Source of the DNA: Chitinophagaceae bacterium UBA4407 | Lineage (GTDB): Bacteria; Bacteroidota; Bacteroidia; Chitinophagales; Chitinophagaceae | NCBI GenBank assembly: GCA_002390845.1 | Contig: DGQT01000012.1 | Coordinates: 1 to 51,063, forward strand | Direction of reading: 5' to 3' | DNA length: 51,063 nt | Shown here: one piece after another, positions 43,288 to 51,040 of the stretch | How positions within the stretch are numbered: the stretch's first letter is position 1 | How the letters are laid out: every line of letters begins with the position of its first letter | Position numbers and translations under genes: made by a program | The notes under the pieces: generated by a model | Told to the model about the DNA's origin: nothing | What the model saw: only the letters and a program-made list of their open reading frames with translations | Database searches by the model: none

Positions 43288-44220
43288 TTAAGTACCAAAA
43301 ATTTCATTTGGTAAGCCTGTCTCATAATTATACAAAGCACCAAAGCCAAACATTGAAAGTATTTTAATGCCCTCACTGATCTCAGTTTCAGTGTATTTTT
43401 TTCGCCATGCCGTAAGTACATTATCACCGCTTTTTAAAGGACTATCGCTTCTTGTTGTCCTGGAAAGTTGATGACATACATTAAGCACTTTATCATTAAA
43501 AGGTGTATTCAAATAATTAAAAAGCTTTTTTATTTCGTTCTCCGGGTTGGTAATATAGTTTTCATAAACAGTAACATGAATATGATTTTTTTGTGCATTC
43601 ATAAGTGGTACATAATAATTAATGCACCAATTAAACAAGTGATTAGAAAGCTGTGTATCTGCTGCTGCATAAATCTCCAATACTCTTTGAGGTAAAAAGG
43701 GCGACAGTACATCAGCCTGTTCAAGAATTCTTTTTTTTGGTATGTCGTAAGGCCATTTGGCACGCATCCAGGATTCAATCGTTGCAAATGGATTTCTTAC
43801 CAGCAATACAATGGGCAGATCAGGATAATTATTGCTGATCCAACCCAGCATCAGGTTGGTTCTGATGTCTTTAATAAGGCGCTTAGATGCAACCACTTTT
43901 CTATTGTCTTTATCAACCCAGGCTCCGCGGATATTGCCTTTCAAAACAGAATCAATTGCTTTCGAATGCCCGTAATTTTTAATATCGGGTGGAATAAAAG
44001 TGGGATAGACAAATGGCCGGGCCAGTTTTACAATGTCGTGCTTGAAGGGCTCAAATATTACCCGGTAATCGTTATTAAAATTAATGATGTCTGAAACTAA
44101 AGTGCTGCCACTTCTGCCAAGGGAGGAGAGTAAAACACTGTTTTTATAATCACTGTTCAGGTTAATATACAATCTTGAGAAAAATTTTGTTTGCAACCGG
44201 AACAGCAAATGATCAGGCAT
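43288..44220 (-). CDS. Sulfotransferase family protein
   Basis: This 310-residue cytoplasmic or membrane-associated enzyme would transfer sulfate from PAPS. The 5'-phosphosulfate loop SSLGRSGST is at 32-40. The 3'-phosphate-binding segment is LPIVLLVRNPFATIESWM near 135-152. A K-R stretch (VVASKRLIKDIRTNLML) is in the usual place. The acceptor could be a glycan or lipid of the envelope. It is on the same strand as the beta-helix gene, 160 bases upstream of it, but co-transcription is uncertain. Confidence 0.87.
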   Translation of the reverse strand: MPDHLLFRLQTKFFSRLYINLNSDYKNSVLLSSLGRSGSTLVSDIINFNNDYRVIFEPFKHDIVKLARPFVYPTFIPPDIKNYGHSKAIDSVLKGNIRGAWVDKDNRKVVASKRLIKDIRTNLMLGWISNNYPDLPIVLLVRNPFATIESWMRAKWPYDIPKKRILEQADVLSPFLPQRVLEIYAAADTQLSNHLFNWCINYYVPLMNAQKNHIHVTVYENYITNPENEIKKLFNYLNTPFNDKVLNVCHQLSRTTRSDSPLKSGDNVLTAWRKKYTETEISEGIKILSMFGFGALYNYETGLPNEIFGT

Positions 44221-44329
44221 AGAAATAATGGTTTATAACAAACGGTAATGCCCGAAAATATTGATAATTTTCTTTTGCACCCCAACCTTATTTTATTGAT
44301 TTTATTCGGCTGACCCTTGAAGATTGTAA

Positions 44330-44590
44330 AATTGAGTAATGTAACCTGTTTATTGCCCAACGGCAAACCAAACGTTCAAGTGAGTGACACAACCCAAGCC
44401 AAATAGTAGTAATGCAGCTAAGTTAATAATGTGCCTGTAAAATTTATATACGCTTAAGTACACCTGTTATTTTTTGCAGTAAATTTTAAAAGAAGTATTT
44501 GTTTATGAGCTTTATATCTTTATTAAGCTTTTGTTGTGTCACTCACTTGTACGTTCTGTTATTAATGAGCAGATAAACTCAAAACCCGTT
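44330..44590. repeat. Palindromic spacer element pair in reversed order (class B, R then L)
   Basis: The R core is at 44374-44393 (GTTCAAGTGAGTGACACAAC), followed by the arm AAATAGTAGTAATGCAGC. The L core is at 44533-44552, preceded by TTATTAAGCTTTT and followed by GTTCTGTTATTAATG. The cores point outward, unlike every other pair. Possibly two separate single halves. The gap 44221-44592 contains nothing else. Confidence 0.83.
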
Positions 44591-44592
44591 AA

Positions 44593-45645
44593 TTAATCAC
44601 GCAGGTTTATTTTTCCCTGTACAAAGTAGCCGCCATTTTTTTCAGGCTCTTCCTCAATCTTTCTAAGGGGTTCTCTTTGCCTTTCGCCATTTCTTGTTTC
44701 TTCCCCGCTCTCTTTGCCGTTTTTATAGAACGTAATTGTTTTTTCAGTTACTGAGCTATTCGTTTCCTCATCGAAAGTTTTTCTAAAAAGCGGCTCCATC
44801 ATATTTTTATTGATGAGGTTGGGTACTAGGAACTCAGTAGCACCGGCCATTGCAGCAAAAAAATAAACTACCCAGGGCTGGGCAATGGCAGCACTGTTTA
44901 AAAAACCGAGAACGGTATTTGAATAAATTGCCAGTGTAAATATTAACGCGGCAATACAGCCATAAAGTACCCTTAAAAATCCATCTAGCCTGTGTATGGA
45001 TAGCCCTGAATTTGTACTGGCCTCATAATTTTTAAAACGTACAAAAGTTGACATAAAAGAGCCAATACCACCAAGCAGGGTTGCGATGGCAATCTGGTAA
45101 CGGTTTACATCGCCTCCGAATAGCCAGTTGGTATTTTTAAACTGAACTGTAATGCAAAGAAGCACACCAATAAAAAGCGCAGTAAAAAAAGAGCCATATA
45201 CATAAGCCATTCTTGCCCGCTCTTTGCCTTGTGCTGTTATTCTGTATTCAGCCTCTTTAAGTAATGCCAGTGCATTACCAGATTTTTTCTCGCTCAATAC
45301 CAACCCCAGCGATTCAGCTACAATTCTTTTGTACCGGTACCGGTCGCCTTTATTTGTAAACAACCGGTTAATCTGCATCGATAACAACTGAACCTTAGAT
45401 GTAACCGAACTAAAATCTTTTGCATAATCAGTGTACAGATTGTTTGCCATCCAGTTAATAGAGAGCTCATCATCTATTGTAACAATAAAACCCTCTGACT
45501 GCATTACTACTTCTTTAATGGTATTTTGTGTACATGGGTCGGGGAATCCTGGTGCAATTTTATCAAGTTCGGTTTGGCGTGTATTATAAACTTGTTTTTC
45601 GGCAGGAAATATTTTCCTCGCAAACGTTGCAAATAGGTTACTCAT
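44593..45645 (-). CDS. Unknown membrane protein with four helices
   Basis: I do not recognise this 350-residue protein. A soluble N-terminal half (to about 145) has no clear motif. Four membrane helices follow: MAYVYGSFFTALFIGVLLCI (around 146-165), IAIATLLGGIGSFMSTFV, LYGCIAALIFTLAIYS and VVYFFAAMAGATEFLVPNLI. A charged tail (GEETRNGERQREPLRKIEEE) ends in the cytoplasm. The helices and the SFMSTFVRFKNYEASTNSGL link look conserved-type but match no family I can name. It is single, with elements upstream and downstream. The long frame and good start make it a real gene. Confidence 0.72.
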   Translation of the reverse strand: MSNLFATFARKIFPAEKQVYNTRQTELDKIAPGFPDPCTQNTIKEVVMQSEGFIVTIDDELSINWMANNLYTDYAKDFSSVTSKVQLLSMQINRLFTNKGDRYRYKRIVAESLGLVLSEKKSGNALALLKEAEYRITAQGKERARMAYVYGSFFTALFIGVLLCITVQFKNTNWLFGGDVNRYQIAIATLLGGIGSFMSTFVRFKNYEASTNSGLSIHRLDGFLRVLYGCIAALIFTLAIYSNTVLGFLNSAAIAQPWVVYFFAAMAGATEFLVPNLINKNMMEPLFRKTFDEETNSSVTEKTITFYKNGKESGEETRNGERQREPLRKIEEEPEKNGGYFVQGKINLRD

Positions 45646-45832
45646 AAAAAAATTATGTATTTAGGTACTACGGATTGACCATTAAAAGTATAAATTATTA
45701 TTGCACTTTAAGGTCAATTTAATTATGTATGTGCATAACATGTGCATGCAAAACAGCAAACAAGAATTTTTTAAGTTTTCAGTTTGCTTTTTACCTACGG
45801 TAATCAGAAGTTGAATAAAGACGTAATGGAGC

Positions 45833-45860
45833 AACCCGGTAAAATCCGGGTTCAAAAAAA
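45833..45860. repeat. Outer-end hairpin of the palindromic element without cores
   Basis: AACCCGG (45833-45839) pairs with CCGGGTT (45846-45852) over TAAAAT, followed by CAAAAAAA. The right part CCGGGTTCAAAAAAA equals the outer end of several elements (compare 47583). It could be a collapsed copy that lost both cores. It is not a terminator for the flanking minus-strand genes, because the T-run would precede the stem. Confidence 0.5.
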
Positions 45861-45871
45861 TCAGGAGCTGG

Positions 45872-46300
45872 CTATGAATGTATATAATTGTGAAGATGAG
45901 AAATGGTCTCTTGCTGGGTTAATATAGTTTCCTTAACCACATCATTAATAGATATGATCCCGTTCAGGTTTTCGCCCGACATGACTGGCAGGTAACGCAG
46001 GTTCTTTGATGACATTAATTCCATGCAGTGTTCAATCGTATCCCTTTCACTAACCGAAGGAAAATCCGAGGACATAATATCTCCCACCGTAGTATCGGTA
46101 GACGACCGGCCTTTTAAAATTACTTTACGGGAATAATCACGCTCCGTCATAATACCCAAAAACTTGCCGTTTTCGGCAACTACAACAGAGCCAATATTCT
46201 GATCGGCCATCATGTGTAATGCATCTATTACAGTAGTAGAAGCAGGTACCGTGGTAACATTGTTTCCCTTACGGCGCAATACATCAGAAACTTTTCTCAT
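45872..46300 (-). CDS. Two-CBS-domain protein
   Basis: This protein has 142 residues from the Met at 46300 (MRKVSDVLRRKGNNVTTVPA); the frame is open to 46366. It has two CBS motifs: TTVIDALHMMADQNIGSVVV then GIMTERDYSRKV, and SERDTIEHCMELMSSKNLRY then GIISINDVVKE. Stand-alone CBS pairs bind adenine nucleotides and regulate partners in energy metabolism or transport. Context gives no partner. The length and pattern are typical of the family. Confidence 0.9.
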   Translation of the reverse strand: MRKVSDVLRRKGNNVTTVPASTTVIDALHMMADQNIGSVVVAENGKFLGIMTERDYSRKVILKGRSSTDTTVGDIMSSDFPSVSERDTIEHCMELMSSKNLRYLPVMSGENLNGIISINDVVKETILTQQETISHLHNYIHS

Positions 46301-46459
46301 AGTAGTTTTTAATTTAAAGCAAATGCTTACTGCTAAATTATGAAATTGAAACCGTATTGGTATCAACTACTTTTACAATTTGCGGGTTTTTCTTCAGGCT
46401 TTGTAAACCGCCGTAAATAATACGTATTTGTTTTCCAATCAGGTACGTGCCCTGCCAAA

Positions 46460-46488
46460 AATTAAAAAGCCGGGCATTTTGCCCGGCC
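46460..46488 (-). terminator. Intrinsic terminator of the DUF2807 gene
   Basis: On the minus strand GCCGGGC (46487-46481) pairs with GCCCGGC (46475-46469) over a 5-base loop, followed by TTTTTAATTTTT. It lies about 20 bases past the stop codon at 46508. Confidence 0.85.
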
Positions 46489-46507
46489 TGCTGGTAACCT
46501 TACTTGT

Positions 46508-47227
46508 TTATATTTTTTCAATGCTGCCGCTGCCGGAAACTTTTGTATTTACCTGTTCAGCATCTCCGGTATAATAAATTCTGCCGCTACCGCTGATATG
46601 GGCAGAAATGGTTTTTACTGCGTTTACTTTCATGCTGCCACTGCCGCTGATTTTTGCACTTACGTTCTGGCTGGGTGCTTTTACACAGTTAATACGTCCG
46701 CTGCCACTTTGATTAATATCAAGGTTTTGCACAATATCGCCCTGAAGATCAATTGCCCCACTACCACTCATGCTGATATCAGTTGCATTGAATTTTGCAA
46801 ATGCAAGTTTAATATTACCAGAGCCGGAGATATTAATATTTGCCTGGCCATCGTTTGTAAAATCGCCGCTGCCCGTAATACTGCCGCTGCCGCTTTGCGA
46901 AATTCCGGTGATCGTTTTCATGCTTACACGCACCCTAACATTCAACTGCGGCTTAATGCTTACCATGTCTTTTACTTTTATGGTAAGCTTGCCATCTTTT
47001 ACCCGGGTTTCTATGTAAGGCAAAATGTTTTCATCGCCTTCAATAGTAATCGAGTTGCTGCTGCCATAAGAAATATCCACCGAAATTGGCCCGCCCGATG
47101 CAATGGCGGTATAACCCGATGCATCCCGCTGTTCATTTTTTTCTATGCCGTTTCCTTTTACAACTTTCCATACAGTAAAACTTTGTGTAGCGGCAAAAAG
47201 GCCGGCCAGTAACAATAATTTTTTCAT
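46508..47227 (-). CDS. DUF2807 'head GIN' domain secreted protein
   Basis: This protein has 239 residues from the Met at 47227, which gives a signal-like N-terminus (MKKLLLLAGLFAATQSF). The frame is open to 47290. It forms a beta-helix-like array with repeated GSGS turns: ISQSGSGSITGSGDF, NISGSGNIKLAF, MSGSGAIDLQGD, INQSGSGRINCV, ISGSGSMKV, ISGSGRIYYTGD and ends KVSGSGSIEKI. The family is abundant in Bacteroidota envelopes; its function is unknown and 'auto-transporter adhesin' is only a database label. Confidence 0.9.
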   Translation of the reverse strand: MKKLLLLAGLFAATQSFTVWKVVKGNGIEKNEQRDASGYTAIASGGPISVDISYGSSNSITIEGDENILPYIETRVKDGKLTIKVKDMVSIKPQLNVRVRVSMKTITGISQSGSGSITGSGDFTNDGQANINISGSGNIKLAFAKFNATDISMSGSGAIDLQGDIVQNLDINQSGSGRINCVKAPSQNVSAKISGSGSMKVNAVKTISAHISGSGRIYYTGDAEQVNTKVSGSGSIEKI

Positions 47228-47298
47228 CGCTTGTGATTTATGTGTTTTGATAAGCTTGTAACGGAAGCTCCGGCAGAATGTTACAAACAAAAAGAAAA

Positions 47299-47600
47299 TT
47301 TTTTTTGAGCCAGGGTCAGGGAATACTATGAAGCTTTTGTTGTGTCACTCACTTGTACGTTCCGATCAGAATTAAACAAATACAATCAGAGAACTGCAAT
47401 GCCGGAAAAACAAGATTCAGTATCTCCGAGTGTCTGCTGTTAATGGCTGTTGAAAGCTGCTTTATAATCCAAAAGCAAAAGTGTGCGACGCAAGGATGTT
47501 GATTTGATGATTTGTTGATGGGTTAATAAGGTATTGTATTTTACTAAGCACATCATCAAATTATACCATCAACAAATCCTGTAACCCGGTTCAAAAAAAC
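47299..47600. repeat. Palindromic spacer element, L class B with R class A, with insertion
   Basis: The left end TTTTTTTTGAGCCAGGGTC and arm ACTATGAAGCTTTT lead to a perfect class B core at 47339-47358. The R core at 47475-47494 is class A with the CGCAAG variant. Right after it the TGATTTGATG repeat (47498-47578) replaces the arm, then the outer end ACCCGGTTCAAAAAAAC (47584-47600) resumes. The centre shares GGCTGTTGAAAGCTGCTT with the copy at 41558. Confidence 0.88.
47498..47578. repeat. TGATTTGATGATT repeat nested in a palindromic element
   Basis: GATTTGTTGATGG (47509-47521) pairs perfectly with CCATCAACAAATC (47566-47578), with ATCATCAAATTA just inside the right arm. Same family as 6605-6675, and in the same place relative to the outer end. 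Confidence 0.75.
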
Positions 47601-47620
47601 ATAACTGTAACAGTAACCAG

Positions 47621-47902
47621 TTACTTAATCCAAACGCCATAAACAAACAGCGCCATTACGATAAACACATGAACGAAAAGCCAGGCCTTCTGGTAAAACG
47701 GCCTGTTATTCCATCTTATCTTTTGATCAAAAGGATCGAATACCAGCCCAATGCCAAGGCTGCTTACGCCGCTCATAAAATCGTTTGTAAACAAAAAGTA
47801 ATAAATACTAATGGCGATAAATGCACCATAAAACAATTTGTAAACGATTGGTGAAATATTTTTTGCTTTTTGCACCGGCTGCAGGTTTTGCTCCTGTGTC
47901 AT
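47621..47902 (-). CDS. Small membrane protein, unknown
   Basis: This 93-residue protein has a hydrophilic N-terminus (MTQEQNLQPVQKAKN) and two or three membrane helices (YKLFYGAFIAISIYYFLF, SGVSSLGIGLVF, AWLFVHVFIVMALFVYGVWI), with the motif FDPFDQKIRWNNRPFYQK between them. I recognise the general look of a conserved Bacteroidota membrane protein but no function. It is single, divergent from the Old Yellow Enzyme gene. Confidence 0.7.
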   Translation of the reverse strand: MTQEQNLQPVQKAKNISPIVYKLFYGAFIAISIYYFLFTNDFMSGVSSLGIGLVFDPFDQKIRWNNRPFYQKAWLFVHVFIVMALFVYGVWIK

Positions 47903-48059
47903 ATAAAATTATTTTTTGAATATTGGTAGTAAATTATTTGGTTTTATTACAGCAGGCTGTAATTTTTTTGCCCCCGAAAATAATGACAACATCGCTGTAT
48001 GCCCGGTTGCATAATTACCAGCCTTCAAAAATTATAGGCAACTTGCGTAAAAATTATTT

Positions 48060-49124
48060 ATGAAAACATCTTTGTTTCAGCCGTTTACTATAAGAAGTAT
48101 TACTCTAAAAAACAGAATTGCTGTTTCGCCCATGTGCCAGTACTCGGCTGTTGATGGTTTTGCAAACGACTGGCATTTGGTGCATTTAGGCAGCCGTGCC
48201 GTTGGTGGCGCTGGTTTAATTGTAATGGAAGCAAGTGCAGTTTCACCAGAAGGAAGAATTACACCCGATGATATTGGCATTTGGAAAAATGAGCATATTC
48301 CATTTTTACAACGCATCACCGCATTTATATCATTGCAGGGTGCTGTGCCTGGCATTCAGTTAGCACATGCGGGGCGCAAGGCAAGTCATCAGTCGCCATG
48401 GAAAGGGGCTAAGCCGCTTGCAAAAGAAGCAGGTGCGTGGCAAACAATTGCCCCTTCTGCTATTCCCTTTAAAGATACAGATCCAATACCCGTGGCAATG
48501 AATACAGACGCTATCAGGCAATTGGTCAGTGATTTTAGAACGGCTGCTGCAAGGGCTTTACAGGCTGGTTTTAAAGTAGTGGAGATACATGCAGCACATG
48601 GCTATCTCATCAATTCTTTTTTATCTCCGATCAGCAATCAGCGCACAGATGAATACGGAGGTGCTTTTGAAAACCGTACAAGATTGCTGGTTGAAATTGT
48701 GCATGCTGTGCGCAGTGTATGGCCGCACGATTACCCGTTGTTTGTGCGCATATCTGCCAGTGATTGGGTTGAAGGTGGCTGGACGATAGATGACTCGGTT
48801 GTTTTATCTGCGGTGCTTAAAAACATCAATGTAGATTTAATAGATTGCTCCAGCGGCGGAAACAGTGCTGCAGCAAAAATACCTGTTGCACCAATGTATC
48901 AAACCCCTTTTGCAGAACGTATAAAAAAAGAAACAGGTATACTAACCGGTACCGTTGGTATGATTAATACTGCAGAAGAAGCTGAAAGTATTATCAGCAG
49001 TGAACGGGCCGACATTGTTTTACTTGCAAGACAATTTTTACGGGATCCGTATTTTCCATTACATGCAGCTAAAGAACTTGCGGTGGAAGTTGATTGGCCA
49101 AACCAGTATTTGAGGGCGAAATAA
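48060..49124 (+). CDS. namA: NADPH-dependent Old Yellow Enzyme (YqjM/NamA type)
   Basis: This 354-residue cytoplasmic FMN enzyme reduces the C=C bond of activated alkenes (enones, nitro compounds) with NADPH. It has the TIM barrel with SPMCQYS, where C26 matches the regulatory cysteine of YqjM. H177 and H180 bind substrate and Y182 is nearby (EIHAAHGYLINSFLSPI). NQRTDEYGG and the FMN-phosphate loop GTVGM and LLARQFLRDP are present. The single-gene unit ends before a palindromic half-site. YqjM-type enzymes answer xenobiotic or oxidative stress; the physiological substrate is unknown. Confidence 0.92.
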   Translation: MKTSLFQPFTIRSITLKNRIAVSPMCQYSAVDGFANDWHLVHLGSRAVGGAGLIVMEASAVSPEGRITPDDIGIWKNEHIPFLQRITAFISLQGAVPGIQLAHAGRKASHQSPWKGAKPLAKEAGAWQTIAPSAIPFKDTDPIPVAMNTDAIRQLVSDFRTAAARALQAGFKVVEIHAAHGYLINSFLSPISNQRTDEYGGAFENRTRLLVEIVHAVRSVWPHDYPLFVRISASDWVEGGWTIDDSVVLSAVLKNINVDLIDCSSGGNSAAAKIPVAPMYQTPFAERIKKETGILTGTVGMINTAEEAESIISSERADIVLLARQFLRDPYFPLHAAKELAVEVDWPNQYLRAK

Positions 49125-49139
49125 ATTTTTTATGTCCGA

Positions 49140-49265
49140 CGCTAGTAATAATGGTATCGTGCGTTATTGTTTACTGCCAATTTGTATTGGCTGTTTCTGC
49201 TCAATATATAAGCAGAAAGTACAAGTGAGTGACACAACAACTGTTGAGTAATGCTGTAAAAGTTA
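49140..49265. repeat. Palindromic spacer element, R half (class B)
   Basis: A perfect class B core at 49219-49238 is followed by AACTGTTGAGTAATGC. The inner flank GCTCAATATATAAGC (49199-49213) matches the flank at 38752. A worn left part may be GCTAGTAATAATGG (49141-49154) then ATCGTGCGTTATTG. The element lies between convergent genes. Confidence 0.82.
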
Positions 49266-49281
49266 AGTACATAAATTTGTA

Positions 49282-50622
49282 CTATTTTATTTTCTTACAC
49301 GTCATTTTTCTACCTCCCTGGTTGAGTATAAGGCCATCTACTGTTTTATCATCGTTCCTGGTAAACTGAACCTGTACATCTTCTTCTTTTTCAAAAAAGA
49401 AATCTTCTTTTTCTGCATGTAATATTTTTTCAGACTGACCGGTTGGTGTTGCACTTATTTCGCCATCTTTTATTTTCATTATTACATTAAAGCCCGGCGC
49501 TATTTCATACTCGCCTTCGTATTGTTTCAATGTTTCTTCGGGCAGCAGTATAACTATTCGTTCTTTTGGTAATTCATACGCTTTGTTATACAAAATAGCG
49601 TAGATACTTTTTGTAATTTCATCCAGTGACCTGTCAGATGCATTACTCAGCAATACAATGTCAATATCGTCTTCCGGAACACGGGATTCATTGGTTATAT
49701 AACCGGGAATGCCACCACCGTGGCCAACCCTTCTTTTGCCTTCAATACTATCTATGCCCCAGCCATAACCATAATTATTTTTTACCGGTGTATATGCTTC
49801 TTGTTGTTGCGTTTTTGACAGAATAGTATTCTGCTCAAGCGCTTTGTGCCACAGGTACAGATCACTCGTGATAGAATAAATAGCGCCTGCTGAAAAAGAT
49901 ACTGTTGAATCTACAACAGGTGCAGGGTTGGAGCTCTTATCATCCAGCATAAAATAGCCTGTTGTTTTATCGGGGCTTTTTAAATGTGTAAAATCAAAGC
50001 CACTATGCGTCATGTGTAAGGGTGTAAATATGTATTTGCGTACCGCTTCTTCGTAAGACTTTTTTGTAACTACTTCAATAATATAACCGAGTAACGAATA
50101 ACCACTGTTAGAATAGTTCCAGCCTGTGCCGGGCGAAAAATCAAGTGGCTTATCTTTAAACAAAGCCATCATCTCTTCACGGCTTTTGTTCTTTGTAATT
50201 TCATTGGCCATAAAATTGCCATCATTGGTGTAACTGTATATACCAGATGTATGCGTTAACAACTGTTTTATGGTAATGCTGTCGCCCTTAGGATAATCAG
50301 GGAAAAATTTACTGAGCTTATCTGTAACCTTTAATTTTTTTTCTTCCTGCAGTTTAAGAATAACTGCAGCAGTAAATTGTTTGGTAATTGAGCCTAACTG
50401 AAAAATACTTTCTTCATTGTTCATTAATTTGTCAGCGGCATTACGATAACCATATCCTTTATTCAGCAGGATGGTGCCGTTCTTTGCAACAAGTGCCGAG
50501 CCATTGAACTTATTTAATTTTGAATAGGCGCTTATTAACTCATCTATCTTATTGCCTGCATCCTGTGCAAATACTGCAAACACTGCGAATAGCACCGGTA
50601 CCAGTATAAATATTCTTTTCAT
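49282..50622 (-). CDS. Class C beta-lactamase-fold serine hydrolase, secreted
   Basis: This protein has 446 residues from the Met at 50622 (signal MKRIFILVPVLFAVFAVFAQ); the frame is open to 50679. The serine beta-lactamase/DD-peptidase domain has S78-x-x-K81 (FQLGSITKQF), Y170-S-N172 (WNYSNSGY) and HGGG in GHGGGIPGY, the class C-like third motif. A C-terminal extra beta domain (about 360-446: YEGEYEIAPGFNVIMKIKDG) resembles DUF3471-type additions. It is probably an esterase, peptidase or DD-peptidase-like enzyme in the periplasm rather than a true resistance lactamase. The whole triad is intact. Confidence 0.9.
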   Translation of the reverse strand: MKRIFILVPVLFAVFAVFAQDAGNKIDELISAYSKLNKFNGSALVAKNGTILLNKGYGYRNAADKLMNNEESIFQLGSITKQFTAAVILKLQEEKKLKVTDKLSKFFPDYPKGDSITIKQLLTHTSGIYSYTNDGNFMANEITKNKSREEMMALFKDKPLDFSPGTGWNYSNSGYSLLGYIIEVVTKKSYEEAVRKYIFTPLHMTHSGFDFTHLKSPDKTTGYFMLDDKSSNPAPVVDSTVSFSAGAIYSITSDLYLWHKALEQNTILSKTQQQEAYTPVKNNYGYGWGIDSIEGKRRVGHGGGIPGYITNESRVPEDDIDIVLLSNASDRSLDEITKSIYAILYNKAYELPKERIVILLPEETLKQYEGEYEIAPGFNVIMKIKDGEISATPTGQSEKILHAEKEDFFFEKEEDVQVQFTRNDDKTVDGLILNQGGRKMTCKKIK

Positions 50623-50727
50623 GGTGGCAAATAATTTAATAATTTTTGTAAATATATTGCTGCCTGCCATGCAATACATGATTACAGTACAGGCGGTATT
50701 AATAAAATAATACCGGTAATAATCTTA

Positions 50728-50865
50728 ATGGCGTTACTTAAAGAAGAGAACATACAAGATGGGATTTTGCACCCGGACTATATACAAGAAATTACCAGCG
50801 ATTTTTTTGAAGGTGTAATTTTTTCTAAAAGAAATATTTGTAGCCCGGCTAAAGTATGTACATGA
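50728..50865 (+). CDS. Possible small ORF running into a palindromic element
   Basis: The 45-codon frame starts ATGGCGTTACTTAAAGAAG, divergent from the serine hydrolase. Its product begins MALLKEENIQDGILHPDYIQ and continues EITSDFFEGVIFSKRN. The last ten codons (ICSPAKVCT and stop) come from the outer arm of the element at 50840. The composition looks coding-like, but nothing supports translation; it could be the 5' remnant of a gene cut by the element. Confidence 0.3.
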   Translation: MALLKEENIQDGILHPDYIQEITSDFFEGVIFSKRNICSPAKVCT

Positions 50866-51040
50866 GCTTTTCTTGCGTCGCACATTTGTACTTTCTAAAC
50901 TTTTTTGAGCAGGCCCCTGTAATGTTAGTCTTTATTTTATATTCCTTAGAAGCTGTTTGAATTTAATTGCAGCGATTTTGAATAAAGCCAAAAGATGCCA
51001 TATCTACAACTGATGAAGTGCTTGCGACGCAACGTAGATG
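50838..51040. repeat. Palindromic spacer element, L (CTTGCG) with worn R half
   Basis: The outer end TAGCCCGGCTAAAG and arm ACATGAGCTTTT lead to the L core at 50872-50891 (CTTGCGTCGCACATTTGTAC). The right core at 51018-51033 is worn (GTGCTTGCGACGCAAC), followed by GTAGATGCCATCACTAC, CCCG and the window end, so the outer end may be incomplete. The centre (50892-51017) shows nothing else. Confidence 0.8.

Noticed and set aside
46598..47212. 204-codon plus-strand frame
   Set aside because: Its length is caused by the GSGS-repeat composition of the DUF2807 gene on the other strand.
49282..50622. Antibiotic-resistance AmpC beta-lactamase
   Set aside because: The serine hydrolase motifs fit the wide class C-fold family; an extra C-terminal domain and the context do not support a resistance role.
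622..51040. CRISPR array
   Set aside because: The repeats are dispersed, inverted and in single spacers, with no regular repeat-spacer units and no cas genes.
622..51040. Palindromic elements as ordinary intrinsic terminators
   Set aside because: The T-run stands before the stem and the A-run after it, the reverse of a terminator, and separate hairpin terminators already exist at 2181, 13728, 20224 and 34910 beside the elements.
622..51040. Classic REP/BIME sequences with a RAYT transposase
   Set aside because: The halves are longer than REPs, lack the GTAG/GGAG-type foot, and no Y1 transposase gene is in the window.
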